64,000 nt of DNA, taken from contig NZ_JBLYZJ010000002.1 of NCBI RefSeq assembly GCF_048551375.1, positions 1 to 64,000 on the forward strand, in the 5' to 3' direction. A model generated the notes under the pieces. That model was not told the DNA's origin. It did not search any database and worked only from the letters and a program-made list of their open reading frames with translations. Source of the DNA: Faucicola sp048551375 (GTDB lineage Bacteria > Pseudomonadota > Gammaproteobacteria > Pseudomonadales > Moraxellaceae). Below, in pieces: positions 42,564 through 50,664 of the stretch (position 1 is its first letter; each line of letters starts with the position of its first letter). The position numbers were made by a program, and so were the translations under genes.

Positions 42564-43658
42564 ATGACTATCACACCAGCATTCCCTAGTATTAACGTAC
42601 TAAAAGCCTATCAAATCGACAAGCCCAACCATGAAATCACCGCCCAATATGGGGTGTCGGATATCATTCGGCTTGCCAGTAATGAAAATCCGCTTGGCTG
42701 TTCGCCCAAAGTCGCTACTGCCATTGAGCAATCATTGGGCGAGCTATCTCGCTACCCAGATGGGGCAGGGTTTGCCCTTAAGCAAGACATTGCCAAGTTT
42801 TATGGCGTGGATGCCAATGGCGTGGTGTTGGGCAATGGTTCAAATGAATTGCTGAATTTATTGGTGCAAACGTTTGTCAATGATAAAGAGGCAGTGGTGT
42901 ACTCGCAATATGCGTTTTCGCTGTACGAAGTCGCCAGTATGTTGGTGGATGCCGACCCAGTCGAAGTGCCTGCCAAGCACTTTTCGCATGATTTATCTGC
43001 CATGCAACAGGCAGTGTTGGACAACCCCAATACCAAACTGGTATTTATCGCCAATCCAAACAATCCGACAGGCACGTTATTGGACGGTGCAGATATTCGT
43101 AAATTTATCAAAAAAATTCCTGCCGATGTGTTGGTGGTGATTGATGAGGCGTATATCGAATTGACCAGTGATTTTGTCAGTAATGACAGTTTAACCTTGC
43201 TTGAAAACCATGATAACGTGGTGATTTTACGTACGTTTTCTAAGGCGTATGGGCTGGCAGGATTACGCATTGGTTATGCTATTACCAGTGAGGCGGTGGC
43301 GGATATGCTCAATCGCACTCGCCAAGCCTTTAATACCAATATGCTCGCTCATGCAGGGGCAAAAGGGGCGTTGCAAGACCAAGATTTTATCAAACAATAT
43401 CGAGCATTTAACAGTGAACAACGTGATGCCTTGTATAAAGGTTTTGATTCGTTGGGGTTGGTATATGTCAAATCAGCGACCAATTTTGTGATGGTGAATG
43501 TGGGCGATGGTTTGGCGGTGTATCAAGCCCTACTTGAGCAAGGCGTGGTGGTACGTCCGATGGCAGGCTATGGCTTGGTGGAATGGATTCGTGTCACCGT
43601 GGGTTTACCAGAAGAAAACAATCGTTTTTTGGATACCTTGGCACAAGTGTTAAGTTGA
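42564..43658 (+). CDS. hisC: Histidinol-phosphate aminotransferase
   Basis: PLP-dependent class I/II aminotransferase of 364 residues. SNENPLG and NPNNPTG are present, and the PLP-binding lysine is K227 in TFSKAYGLAGLR. Behind pheA it may also serve as the aromatic aminotransferase for phenylpyruvate; HisC paralogues placed in aromatic operons often do. Whether it is the histidine-pathway enzyme cannot be told here because no his genes are adjacent. Ribosome binding site AAGCGAG. Confidence 0.93.
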   Translation: MTITPAFPSINVLKAYQIDKPNHEITAQYGVSDIIRLASNENPLGCSPKVATAIEQSLGELSRYPDGAGFALKQDIAKFYGVDANGVVLGNGSNELLNLLVQTFVNDKEAVVYSQYAFSLYEVASMLVDADPVEVPAKHFSHDLSAMQQAVLDNPNTKLVFIANPNNPTGTLLDGADIRKFIKKIPADVLVVIDEAYIELTSDFVSNDSLTLLENHDNVVILRTFSKAYGLAGLRIGYAITSEAVADMLNRTRQAFNTNMLAHAGAKGALQDQDFIKQYRAFNSEQRDALYKGFDSLGLVYVKSATNFVMVNVGDGLAVYQALLEQGVVVRPMAGYGLVEWIRVTVGLPEENNRFLDTLAQVLS

Positions 43659-43703
43659 TGTATTTAAAAAATGGTATTGCATAAGAAGTAAGTTTTGCTA
43701 ATC

Positions 43704-43895
43704 GTAAGGTGCGTCATACGCACCATCAAAAAAGGTAATCTAAGTTGGTGCGTGAGACGCACCTTACCATTGATTTGTTAAAACTTACCAGTTGAACATT
43801 ATCAAAAAAATTAAAGTCGTAGGGGCGTAATGCTTACGCCCTATTTGAGATGTGAAATATTGGGCTTATGCCTTGCGAAACAGTGTTTCTCACCT
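43704..43895. repeat. Repeat cluster downstream of hisC
   Basis: AAGGTGCGTCATACGCACC and its inverted neighbour GGTGCGTGAGACGCACCTTA form hairpins. GGGGCGTAATGCTTACGCCC (about 43822) follows, then a partial GGGCTTATGCC segment joined to CTTGCGAAACAGTGTTTCTC. That last stretch resembles part of the repeat at 61513. Confidence 0.6.
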
Positions 43896-43947
43896 ACAAT
43901 CCGCAATATGATATTTATTGGGTTGGGTATAATTTTGAGCATTATTT

Positions 43948-44889
43948 ATGTCATCTAGTAAACCACTAACTCAGACAAATCAAAATACCCACCACCCATT
44001 ACTGTGGCATCTGGTGGCGTTATTTATTGTGGTGGTGTGGGGGTCAACGCTTGCCAGTACCAAAGTGCTATTGGCAAGTATGTCACCTGCTCAAATCATG
44101 CTCTACCGTGCTATCATGGCGTATGGCTTGTTGTGGGTGATGTCACCTCGGTTTCGCACTTGGCATAGCTTGCACACGGAATTGCTTTATATTGGGGCAG
44201 GGCTGTGCGGTATTACGCTGTATTTTTTGACCGAAAACACGGCTTTGATTTATACCTATAGCAGTAATGTGGCGTTGTTGGTGACGGCATCACCCTTATT
44301 TACTGTGTTGATTGCCAGTTTTGTGCTAAAAACCCATGCCTTTAATCAGCGAGTATTTTGGGCGTGTATCATGGCATTAGTGGGCGTGGCGTTGGTGATT
44401 TATAGCCAAGCACCGAAACACCCTCATCAGTCCGTTACTACCAATTTTGGCAATGATTTACTGGGTAATGGCTTGGCGATTGTATCGGGCTTGGTGTGGG
44501 CGTTTTTTGGGTTTTTGATGGCAAAAATGAACGATGGGCTAAACCCGATTGTGCGTATGCGAAAAATCTTTTTTTATGGGATTGTGACGACAGCGATTTA
44601 TATGGGGTTGGTGGGCGAGGCGTTTGTGAATGTGAAAGCCTTACAGTCAGTCAATTTGGCAAATTTGGGGTTTTTGGGTGGGATTGCTTCTGCGTTGTGT
44701 TTTGTGTTGTGGAATCGAGCCAATCATTATTTGGGCGTGGTAAAAACGTCTTTGTATATTTATTTTATTCCGTTGGTGGCGGTGATTTTGGGGGTTGTAT
44801 GGCTTGGTGAGCCAGTGACCTTGATGACGCTTATCGGTGGGGTGATGATTGCAGGGGCGGTGTTTTTGGCGAACTTTAAAAGACAATGA
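43948..44889 (+). CDS. EamA-family (DMT) transporter
   Basis: Inner-membrane transporter of 313 residues with two EamA repeats and about ten helices. The first begins ALFIVVVWGSTLASTKV; the second repeat begins GLAIVSGLVWAFFGFLMAK. Substrate is unknown; family members export amino acids or other metabolites. It appears monocistronic and ends 48 bp before the promoter of the RHH/EVE gene. Confidence 0.87.
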   Translation: MSSSKPLTQTNQNTHHPLLWHLVALFIVVVWGSTLASTKVLLASMSPAQIMLYRAIMAYGLLWVMSPRFRTWHSLHTELLYIGAGLCGITLYFLTENTALIYTYSSNVALLVTASPLFTVLIASFVLKTHAFNQRVFWACIMALVGVALVIYSQAPKHPHQSVTTNFGNDLLGNGLAIVSGLVWAFFGFLMAKMNDGLNPIVRMRKIFFYGIVTTAIYMGLVGEAFVNVKALQSVNLANLGFLGGIASALCFVLWNRANHYLGVVKTSLYIYFIPLVAVILGVVWLGEPVTLMTLIGGVMIAGAVFLANFKRQ

Positions 44890-44892
44890 TTT

Positions 44893-44933
44893 TATAATTA
44901 GATTCAGATTAGATTCAGATTAGATTCAGGTTA
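44893..44933. repeat. Short tandem direct repeat
   Basis: About three and a half copies of ATTAGATTCAG, 11-12 bp each, lie directly upstream of the promoter of the RHH/EVE-like gene. They could be slippage products or operator repeats. Confidence 0.6.
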
Positions 44934-44936
44934 TAT

Positions 44937-44965
44937 TTGACAGATTTTAAATTAATCACTATAAT
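44937..44965 (+). promoter_or_regulatory. Consensus sigma-70 promoter
   Basis: TTGACA (44937-44942), a 17-bp spacer and TATAAT (44960-44965) match the consensus fully. The start of the downstream gene is 56 bp away. Confidence 0.85.
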
Positions 44966-45021
44966 TCTTTTGTTACGTAACTAAACTAAATTTTCTAATT
45001 TTTGATATAAGGAATTTTGTA

Positions 45022-45666
45022 GTGAATAAGCAATCAACTTTTATTGAACATCTTAACAAAAATCGAAAAAGCCAAGCTTCGCAGGTTAGTATGACTATCC
45101 GTGTGACTGAAGAGGAGGAAGCTAAGATTCAAGATTTAGCTGATTACTATAATCTGACTAGACAAGAACTAATGTATCAAGCTATTGAGTTTGCAATACT
45201 ACCAGCTTGGGATAATATAAGAAATCAAAATAACTATGAAATTGACACAAAAATAGAATCTAATGAGAATCAAAACAATTTATTTTATTTATTGAATACT
45301 TGTAAGGTACATGATGTGGATGACCATAAACGTATGTTGCGAGAAGGAATAGCGGCTGCTTTTGAAGATGGTTATAAAGAGAAAATTGATTCTATTAAAC
45401 CAAATTCTACTGTCTTTCTTTATGAATCTGGAAAAGGAATCGTGGCATATGGCAAAGCTGATGCAATAGTAGTTAAAGATGAACACTATGGTATAGCTGA
45501 TAAAACTCATTATAGAAAATTACATGAGTTCAAGGTCTTAGAACAACCTATTTCATTTAAGGAAATGAATAAGATTCTAGATAGAACCTTAATTCCATTG
45601 CAAACGCTTATTCGTATGAAAGATGGAGAAAAAATACTAGATTATTTAAAAAATAGAAGTAAGTAA
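45022..45666 (+). CDS. Ribbon-helix-helix plus EVE/PUA-like domain protein
   Basis: Protein of 214 residues that I cannot assign to a named gene. Residues about 20-65 (SMTIRVTEEEEAKIQDLADY, then LTRQELMYQAIEFA) look like an RHH DNA-binding unit. The C-terminal ~110 residues (STVFLYESGKGIVAYGKA, HYRKLHEFKVLEQPIS) resemble EVE/PUA-like domains that sense modified bases. The gene is AT-richer than its neighbours, with its own consensus promoter (44937-44965) and terminator (45689-45725), as for an acquired, independently controlled cassette. The start is GTG at 45022 with AAGGAA upstream. Confidence 0.7.
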   Translation: MNKQSTFIEHLNKNRKSQASQVSMTIRVTEEEEAKIQDLADYYNLTRQELMYQAIEFAILPAWDNIRNQNNYEIDTKIESNENQNNLFYLLNTCKVHDVDDHKRMLREGIAAAFEDGYKEKIDSIKPNSTVFLYESGKGIVAYGKADAIVVKDEHYGIADKTHYRKLHEFKVLEQPISFKEMNKILDRTLIPLQTLIRMKDGEKILDYLKNRSK

Positions 45667-45688
45667 ACTCAAGGCTATGCTATATAGT

Positions 45689-45725
45689 TAAAGCACCTAA
45701 CTTTTAAAACAATTTAGGTGCTTTA
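45689..45725 (+). terminator. Terminator of the RHH/EVE-like gene
   Basis: A 12-bp perfect stem TAAAGCACCTAA / TTAGGTGCTTTA lies 20 bp past the stop codon. The T tract is short, so it may act in both directions or weakly. Confidence 0.65.
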
Positions 45726-45759
45726 CATTACAAGATATATAAACATGAAGATTTAAAAA

Positions 45760-47979
45760 ATGTTCCAAAAAGTATGTTTTATCGGCTTAGGTCTAATCGG
45801 TGCAAGCCTCGCCCAAGCCATGCGAGACCAAGGGCTTGCCAAACAAATAGTCGCTGTCAGTCGCTCACAAACGACCATTGACAAAGGTATCGCCTATGGC
45901 TTACTAGACGCTGGCTACCCAACCGCCATCGAAGGAGCAAAAGGGGCGGACTTAATCGTCCTCGCTACCCCAGTGCAAGCGATTAAAGGTATCCTTGAGC
46001 AAATCAAAGACGTGATTACCCCCAACACCATCATCACTGATGTGGGTAGTACCAAAGGTAATATCGTTGCCGATGCCATAGCCGTATTTGGCGAGATGCC
46101 AACAGGCTTTATCCCTGCTCATCCCATTGCAGGGGCGGAGAAATCAGGTATTGATGCTCGTAATGCCAAGTTGTTTGCCAATCACAAAGTCATCATCACG
46201 CCATTGCCGAATGCCAATCCACAAGCCGTCAGCCAAGTGACCGAGCTGTGGCAACGTACAGGGGCAGAGGTTATCAGTATGACCCCACAACACCATGACA
46301 ATGTTTTGGCTCGTACCAGTCATTTACCTCACTTGTTGGCATTTAACTTGGTTGACCAACTGTCCGCCCATGACGATAATATGGACATCTTTCGCTTTGC
46401 GGCAGGGGGCTTTCGGGATTTTACCCGCATTGCCGCCAGTGACCCGACTATGTGGCACGACATTTTTTATGCCAACAAAACCGCCTTGCTCGGCAGTATT
46501 GATGACTTTAGCCGACACCTTGCCAACTTGCGTGCGATGATTGAAACTGATGATTCACAAGCCATACTCGGCTTACTCACCAATGCTCGCCACGCTCGCC
46601 AACATTTTGGACATATGCTTAATAAAACTGCTTATTTGGAACAACAAACCATGACACAGACTTACATCATCACCCCATCCCAACAATTCACAGGCTCGCA
46701 CACCGTGGCAGGGGACAAATCCATCTCGCACCGCTCGATTATGCTCGGTAGCCTTGCTGACGGCGTGACCCATGTCACAGGCTTTCTTGAGGGTGAAGAT
46801 GCGTTGGCAACCTTGCAAGCGTTTCGAGATATGGGCGTAAACATCACCGACCCTAAAAATGGCGAAGTCACTATTCATGGCGTTGGTATTGATGGGTTAA
46901 AACCTGCCAAAAATGCCCTGTACATGGGTAATTCTGGCACAAGTATGCGGCTGCTTTCAGGGATTTTATCCGCCCAAAAATTTGACAGCGTGATGACAGG
47001 CGACCCAAGCCTATCCAAACGTCCGATGGAACGTGTCGCCAAGCCTTTGCGTGAAATGGGTGCAAAGGTGCAAACCACAGGTGAAAAAGGCACGCCACCG
47101 ATAAGCATTACAGGCAATCAAGCCTTGCAAGGTATCACGTATGAAATGCCAATGGCATCCGCTCAAGTCAAATCTTGTCTGCTATTGGCAGGATTATGGG
47201 CGAATGGCAAAACCACCGTGATTGAGCCAGAAGTCACTCGTGACCACACCGAGCGTATGCTGACCGCATTTGGTTACCCAGTCGAGAAAGAAGGCAATGC
47301 GATTAGCATTGTAGGCAGTGGTCGCTTGACCGCTTGTGATATCGCTGTCCCTGCGGATATTTCGAGTTCGGCATTCTTTATGGTGGCAGGGGCGATTGCC
47401 AAACAGGGCAACGTCACCATCAAGCAAGTCGGTATCAACCCTACTCGCACAGGCGTGATTGATATTCTAAAACTCATGGGCGCAGATTTGACCCTAACCA
47501 ATGAAGCCATCGTGGGCGGTGAGCCTGTGGCGGATATCGTGGTGAAATCGTCAAAACTCAAAGGTATCGAAATCCCTGAACACCTTGTGCCGTTGGCGAT
47601 TGATGAATTTCCTGTGCTGTTTATCGCTTCTGCCTGTGCGACTGGTAAAACTGTGCTACATGGGGCGGAAGAATTGCGTGTCAAAGAATCTGACCGTATT
47701 CAAGTCATGGCAGATGGTTTAAAAACGCTAGGCATTGACTGTACTGTGCTAGATGATGGCATTGAGATTATCGGTAAAGGTGACATTGACCATGTGTTTG
47801 GTGGTGGTGAAATCGAGTGTCATCATGACCATCGTATTGCCATGAGCTTTACGGTGGCGAGTTTGCGTGCTAGCGATACCATTACCATTCATGGCACGGA
47901 AACGGTGAATACTAGCTTTCCGAACTTTGCAGAATTGGTAAATAGTGCGGGTTTAAAAGTGGCAGTAGTTGGTGAGTAA
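45760..47979 (+). CDS. tyrA-aroA: Prephenate dehydrogenase-EPSP synthase fusion
   Basis: Bifunctional aromatic pathway protein of 739 residues. The TyrA part (1 to about 290) has the NAD motif GLGLIGAS (9-16), IITDVGSTKG and the catalytic HPIAGAEKSG. The AroA part (298-739) has VAGDKSISHRS, NSGTSMRL, the RPMERV segment, and the C-terminal RVKESDRI and HHDHRIAMSF motifs. This fusion is characteristic of Moraxellaceae and pseudomonad relatives. It gives tyrosine branch and shikimate-to-EPSP steps from one polypeptide. Confidence 0.96.
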   Translation: MFQKVCFIGLGLIGASLAQAMRDQGLAKQIVAVSRSQTTIDKGIAYGLLDAGYPTAIEGAKGADLIVLATPVQAIKGILEQIKDVITPNTIITDVGSTKGNIVADAIAVFGEMPTGFIPAHPIAGAEKSGIDARNAKLFANHKVIITPLPNANPQAVSQVTELWQRTGAEVISMTPQHHDNVLARTSHLPHLLAFNLVDQLSAHDDNMDIFRFAAGGFRDFTRIAASDPTMWHDIFYANKTALLGSIDDFSRHLANLRAMIETDDSQAILGLLTNARHARQHFGHMLNKTAYLEQQTMTQTYIITPSQQFTGSHTVAGDKSISHRSIMLGSLADGVTHVTGFLEGEDALATLQAFRDMGVNITDPKNGEVTIHGVGIDGLKPAKNALYMGNSGTSMRLLSGILSAQKFDSVMTGDPSLSKRPMERVAKPLREMGAKVQTTGEKGTPPISITGNQALQGITYEMPMASAQVKSCLLLAGLWANGKTTVIEPEVTRDHTERMLTAFGYPVEKEGNAISIVGSGRLTACDIAVPADISSSAFFMVAGAIAKQGNVTIKQVGINPTRTGVIDILKLMGADLTLTNEAIVGGEPVADIVVKSSKLKGIEIPEHLVPLAIDEFPVLFIASACATGKTVLHGAEELRVKESDRIQVMADGLKTLGIDCTVLDDGIEIIGKGDIDHVFGGGEIECHHDHRIAMSFTVASLRASDTITIHGTETVNTSFPNFAELVNSAGLKVAVVGE

Positions 47980-47985
47980 TGAATA

Positions 47986-48534
47986 ATGAACTACCCAATC
48001 TTTAAATATCATCCAAACGCCTATGATTTAGATATTTTTATCAAAGAGCAAGGTGTTTGTGATGTTTGTGGTAAGCCAAGTGAATTAAAATATGACTGTT
48101 CGTTTTATTCGGCTGAAGAACTTGACTATATTTGCCCATTTTGTATCTCTGATGGTAGTGCGAGTAATAAATATGGTGGTCAGTTCAATAATTACTTAAG
48201 TATTGAAACTGTGGAGATATTAGAAACCGAAGAGGCTTTTTTACCCAAGAATCCCAACAAACTGTTTGATGAAATTGCCTATCGAACACCTAGCTATCAT
48301 TCATGGCAACAGCAGTATTGGCTAACTCATTGTAATGAACCTTGTGCATTTATCAGTTATGCAGATGTTGATACGATTCGCCCTCTGCTCGATGAATTAA
48401 TAGAAGATATTGAGAATAGTGGTTATCCAGCAGAGATGATTAGAAATGAGCTAGGGCGTGATAGTGAGTTGGCAGGATATTTATTTCAATGTGTAAAATG
48501 TGGCAAATACCGTTTATATGTTGATGCGAGTTAG
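47986..48534 (+). CDS. CbrC family protein (UPF0167)
   Basis: Protein of 182 residues matching the CbrC/UPF0167 family. Three Cys pairs are visible: CDVCGK (25-28 region), ICPFC, and QCVKCGKYRLY near the C-terminus, suggesting a zinc-binding fold. E. coli CbrC has been linked to colicin E2 tolerance, but its activity is unknown. It follows tyrA-aroA after 6 bp and is probably co-transcribed. Confidence 0.85.
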   Translation: MNYPIFKYHPNAYDLDIFIKEQGVCDVCGKPSELKYDCSFYSAEELDYICPFCISDGSASNKYGGQFNNYLSIETVEILETEEAFLPKNPNKLFDEIAYRTPSYHSWQQQYWLTHCNEPCAFISYADVDTIRPLLDELIEDIENSGYPAEMIRNELGRDSELAGYLFQCVKCGKYRLYVDAS

Positions 48535-48633
48535 GAGTTATTATTTGAAATATAAAGCTTTATTATCCCAAAATCACCTAGCCAATTTATGTTAAAATAC
48601 CACCCTAAAAAGCATTTTAACAAGAACAAAACA

Positions 48634-49605
48634 ATGGCGACCCAACCCCCACACACTACCGACATCATCAACAGCGAACTACCCACACGAGCCGTTGATG
48701 TCACCGACCACGAAAAACCGATCATCGTCACCACCCCCAAAGGTATATTAACCGCATTGGGGGCATTCGTCATTTGGGGATTTTTTCCATTATATTTCAA
48801 GCTATTAAAAGACTATGATGCTGTTGAAATCATCGGTCACCGTATCATTTGGACGTTTGTCACCATTTTGGCGATTATGACGATTACCAAAAAATGGCAA
48901 TGGCTTAAAATAATCAAAGATAACCCAAAATGGTTAGTATACACCGCTATTTCTGGGGCGATAATTTCAGTGAATTGGCTAGTCTATGTTTGGGCGGTCA
49001 ATCATAACCAAATTCTTGAGGCGAGTTTGGGATACTATATTGGTCCTTTAGTGGGGATATTGTTATCCTTATTGGTGATTAAAGAACGACTCAGACCGCT
49101 ACAATGGACGGCGGTGGCGTTGGCAGGCATAGGCGTGGTGATTCAGCTTATTGCGATGGGCAAATTACCGTGGGTGTCATTAGGGCTTGCGTTGAGTTTT
49201 TCGGTATATGGCTTGATGCATCGTCACACGCCACTTGATGCGTTATCGGCGATGTTTATCGAAACGACCATGCTTGTGCCTGTGTTTATCGGTTGGTTTG
49301 CCATGCACGATGTGGCGAGTAGTCAGCTTGCGTTTTGGGTGTCGCCTGATATTGGGCTGTTGATATTGGCAGGCCCGATTACCTTGATACCTTTGCTAAT
49401 GTTTAACAAAGCCACCAAGATGGTCGCCTTTAGTTTGCTCAGTTTTATGAATTACTTAACGCCATCGTTTATTTTTTTCTTGGCGATTTTCCTGTATCAT
49501 GAACCTTTTAATATGAGCAAATTAGTGACCTTTGCCTTTATTTGGGCTGGGCTGGCGTGTTTTAGCTATGATTTAATTAAACAACGCAATAAAAATTCTA
49601 AGTAA
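48634..49605 (+). CDS. rarD: RarD-type EamA transporter
   Basis: Inner-membrane DMT transporter of 323 residues with about ten helices. KGILTALGAFVIWGFFPLYF begins the first helix, GHRIIWTF and SLGYYIGPLVGILLSLLVIKE are RarD landmarks. The N-terminus has an extra ~35 polar residues. The ATG at 48634 is preferred because an upstream in-frame start lacks support, although its ribosome binding site is weak. folB starts 3 bp after it. Confidence 0.88.
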   Translation: MATQPPHTTDIINSELPTRAVDVTDHEKPIIVTTPKGILTALGAFVIWGFFPLYFKLLKDYDAVEIIGHRIIWTFVTILAIMTITKKWQWLKIIKDNPKWLVYTAISGAIISVNWLVYVWAVNHNQILEASLGYYIGPLVGILLSLLVIKERLRPLQWTAVALAGIGVVIQLIAMGKLPWVSLGLALSFSVYGLMHRHTPLDALSAMFIETTMLVPVFIGWFAMHDVASSQLAFWVSPDIGLLILAGPITLIPLLMFNKATKMVAFSLLSFMNYLTPSFIFFLAIFLYHEPFNMSKLVTFAFIWAGLACFSYDLIKQRNKNSK

Positions 49606-49608
49606 ACA

Positions 49609-50136
49609 ATGGAAAATCCCATGACCTCGCAATCGCAAGACCAACAAAATCCTGATATCTCAGAAAAAGCCACACCAGAACCCATGCACGAATCGCTATA
49701 TTCTGCTTCGGATGCACTGGCAAAAGTCCATGCCGATAATCTGCACCAAAGCCAAACGCCACGGCTAACAGGTAATTCTACAGATACGGTATTTATCAAG
49801 GGGTTAAAGGTCGATGCCGTGATTGGCGTGTATGAGTGGGAGCAGAAAATTACCCAGCCGTTGATTTATGATATCGAGATGGTCGGCTGTCAATACCAAG
49901 CCTCACAAACCGATGATATCCATGATGCGATTAATTATAAAAGCGTGAGTGAGCGAGTTGCCGAAGTCAGCCTTGCCAATAAAGTGGCATTGCTAGAACG
50001 CTTGGCTCATCTGGTGGCAGAGATGATTTTGGCGGAATTTGCCCCAGAAAAAGTCACCATCACCATTCACAAACCTACCGCCATCAAAGAAGCGGATAGT
50101 GTTGGGGTGAAGATTACTCGATTTCGTCAGAATTAA
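49609..50136 (+). CDS. folB: Dihydroneopterin aldolase with N-terminal extension
   Basis: Folate pathway enzyme of 175 residues; the catalytic domain covers about 55-170 (VFIKGLKVDAVIGVYEWEQ, INYKSVSERV, LLERLAHLVAE, and the lysine in VTIHKP-like TITIHKPTAI). The ~50 N-terminal residues are polar, Gln/Ser/Pro-rich and not part of the family. An internal ATG could start a shorter form, but none is well placed directly before the domain. folK-like gene follows after 13 bp. Confidence 0.92.
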   Translation: MENPMTSQSQDQQNPDISEKATPEPMHESLYSASDALAKVHADNLHQSQTPRLTGNSTDTVFIKGLKVDAVIGVYEWEQKITQPLIYDIEMVGCQYQASQTDDIHDAINYKSVSERVAEVSLANKVALLERLAHLVAEMILAEFAPEKVTITIHKPTAIKEADSVGVKITRFRQN

Positions 50137-50149
50137 TAAACCTTAAACC

Positions 50150-50650
50150 ATGAATACACCCAACTTTCTCATCACAGCAAGCCTGTTATCGTTAGCAAGT
50201 AATGTCAAAGCCGAGCATTATTTGGCAAATTGTCAGCATCAACTTGCCAATTTAGGCGAGCTTATCGTCACGCCTGTCTTGCTCAATGATTGTCAAAACA
50301 CCCTGCTCGATGTACCCGTTTATCATAATCAAATTGGCGTGTTGCAATTCAATGAACCGATGGGTGTGCAGGATTTTTTGGCAATGACCAAACAGTTAGA
50401 ACAGGAAAATGAGCGAGGGGAATTTGCCAAGCCGTTGGTGACGCTTGATGTCGATGTATTAGCGGTGCAAGTTGTTTCAGCGGAAAGTGGTAAGTTTGAT
50501 AATAAAAATATTGATTTGGCAGGTTTTGGTTTTAGCCCCATCCTTGATAATTGGTGGGCGATAACCAGACGGCTACCGCTTGCCAGTTATGATAAACAAG
50601 GGATTGAGCAATTACCGATGGATTATGTGAAGTTGTTTCAAAAAATGTAG
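50150..50650 (+). CDS. folK: HPPK-like protein (FolK homologue), divergent
   Basis: Protein of 166 residues behind folB, with the beginning ITASLLSLASNVKAEHYL aligning to the SLGSN start of pyrophosphokinases, and VTLDVDVLAV aligning to their RTLDLDIL catalytic strand. The second motif keeps both Asp residues but lacks the preceding Arg, and HPPK loop regions are weakly conserved. It is probably a divergent HPPK (ATP + hydroxymethyldihydropterin), or a reduced-activity paralogue. Confidence 0.7.
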   Translation: MNTPNFLITASLLSLASNVKAEHYLANCQHQLANLGELIVTPVLLNDCQNTLLDVPVYHNQIGVLQFNEPMGVQDFLAMTKQLEQENERGEFAKPLVTLDVDVLAVQVVSAESGKFDNKNIDLAGFGFSPILDNWWAITRRLPLASYDKQGIEQLPMDYVKLFQKM

Positions 50651-50664
50651 GAATGACAGATTAG

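Noticed and set aside
43704..43765. Riboswitch or attenuator near the pheA-hisC operon
   Set aside because: The hairpins lie downstream of hisC and belong to dispersed repeat families; nothing like a leader peptide with Phe codons was seen before pheA.
44893..44933. CRISPR array
   Set aside because: The direct repeats are 11-12 bp, contiguous and without spacers; no cas genes are present.
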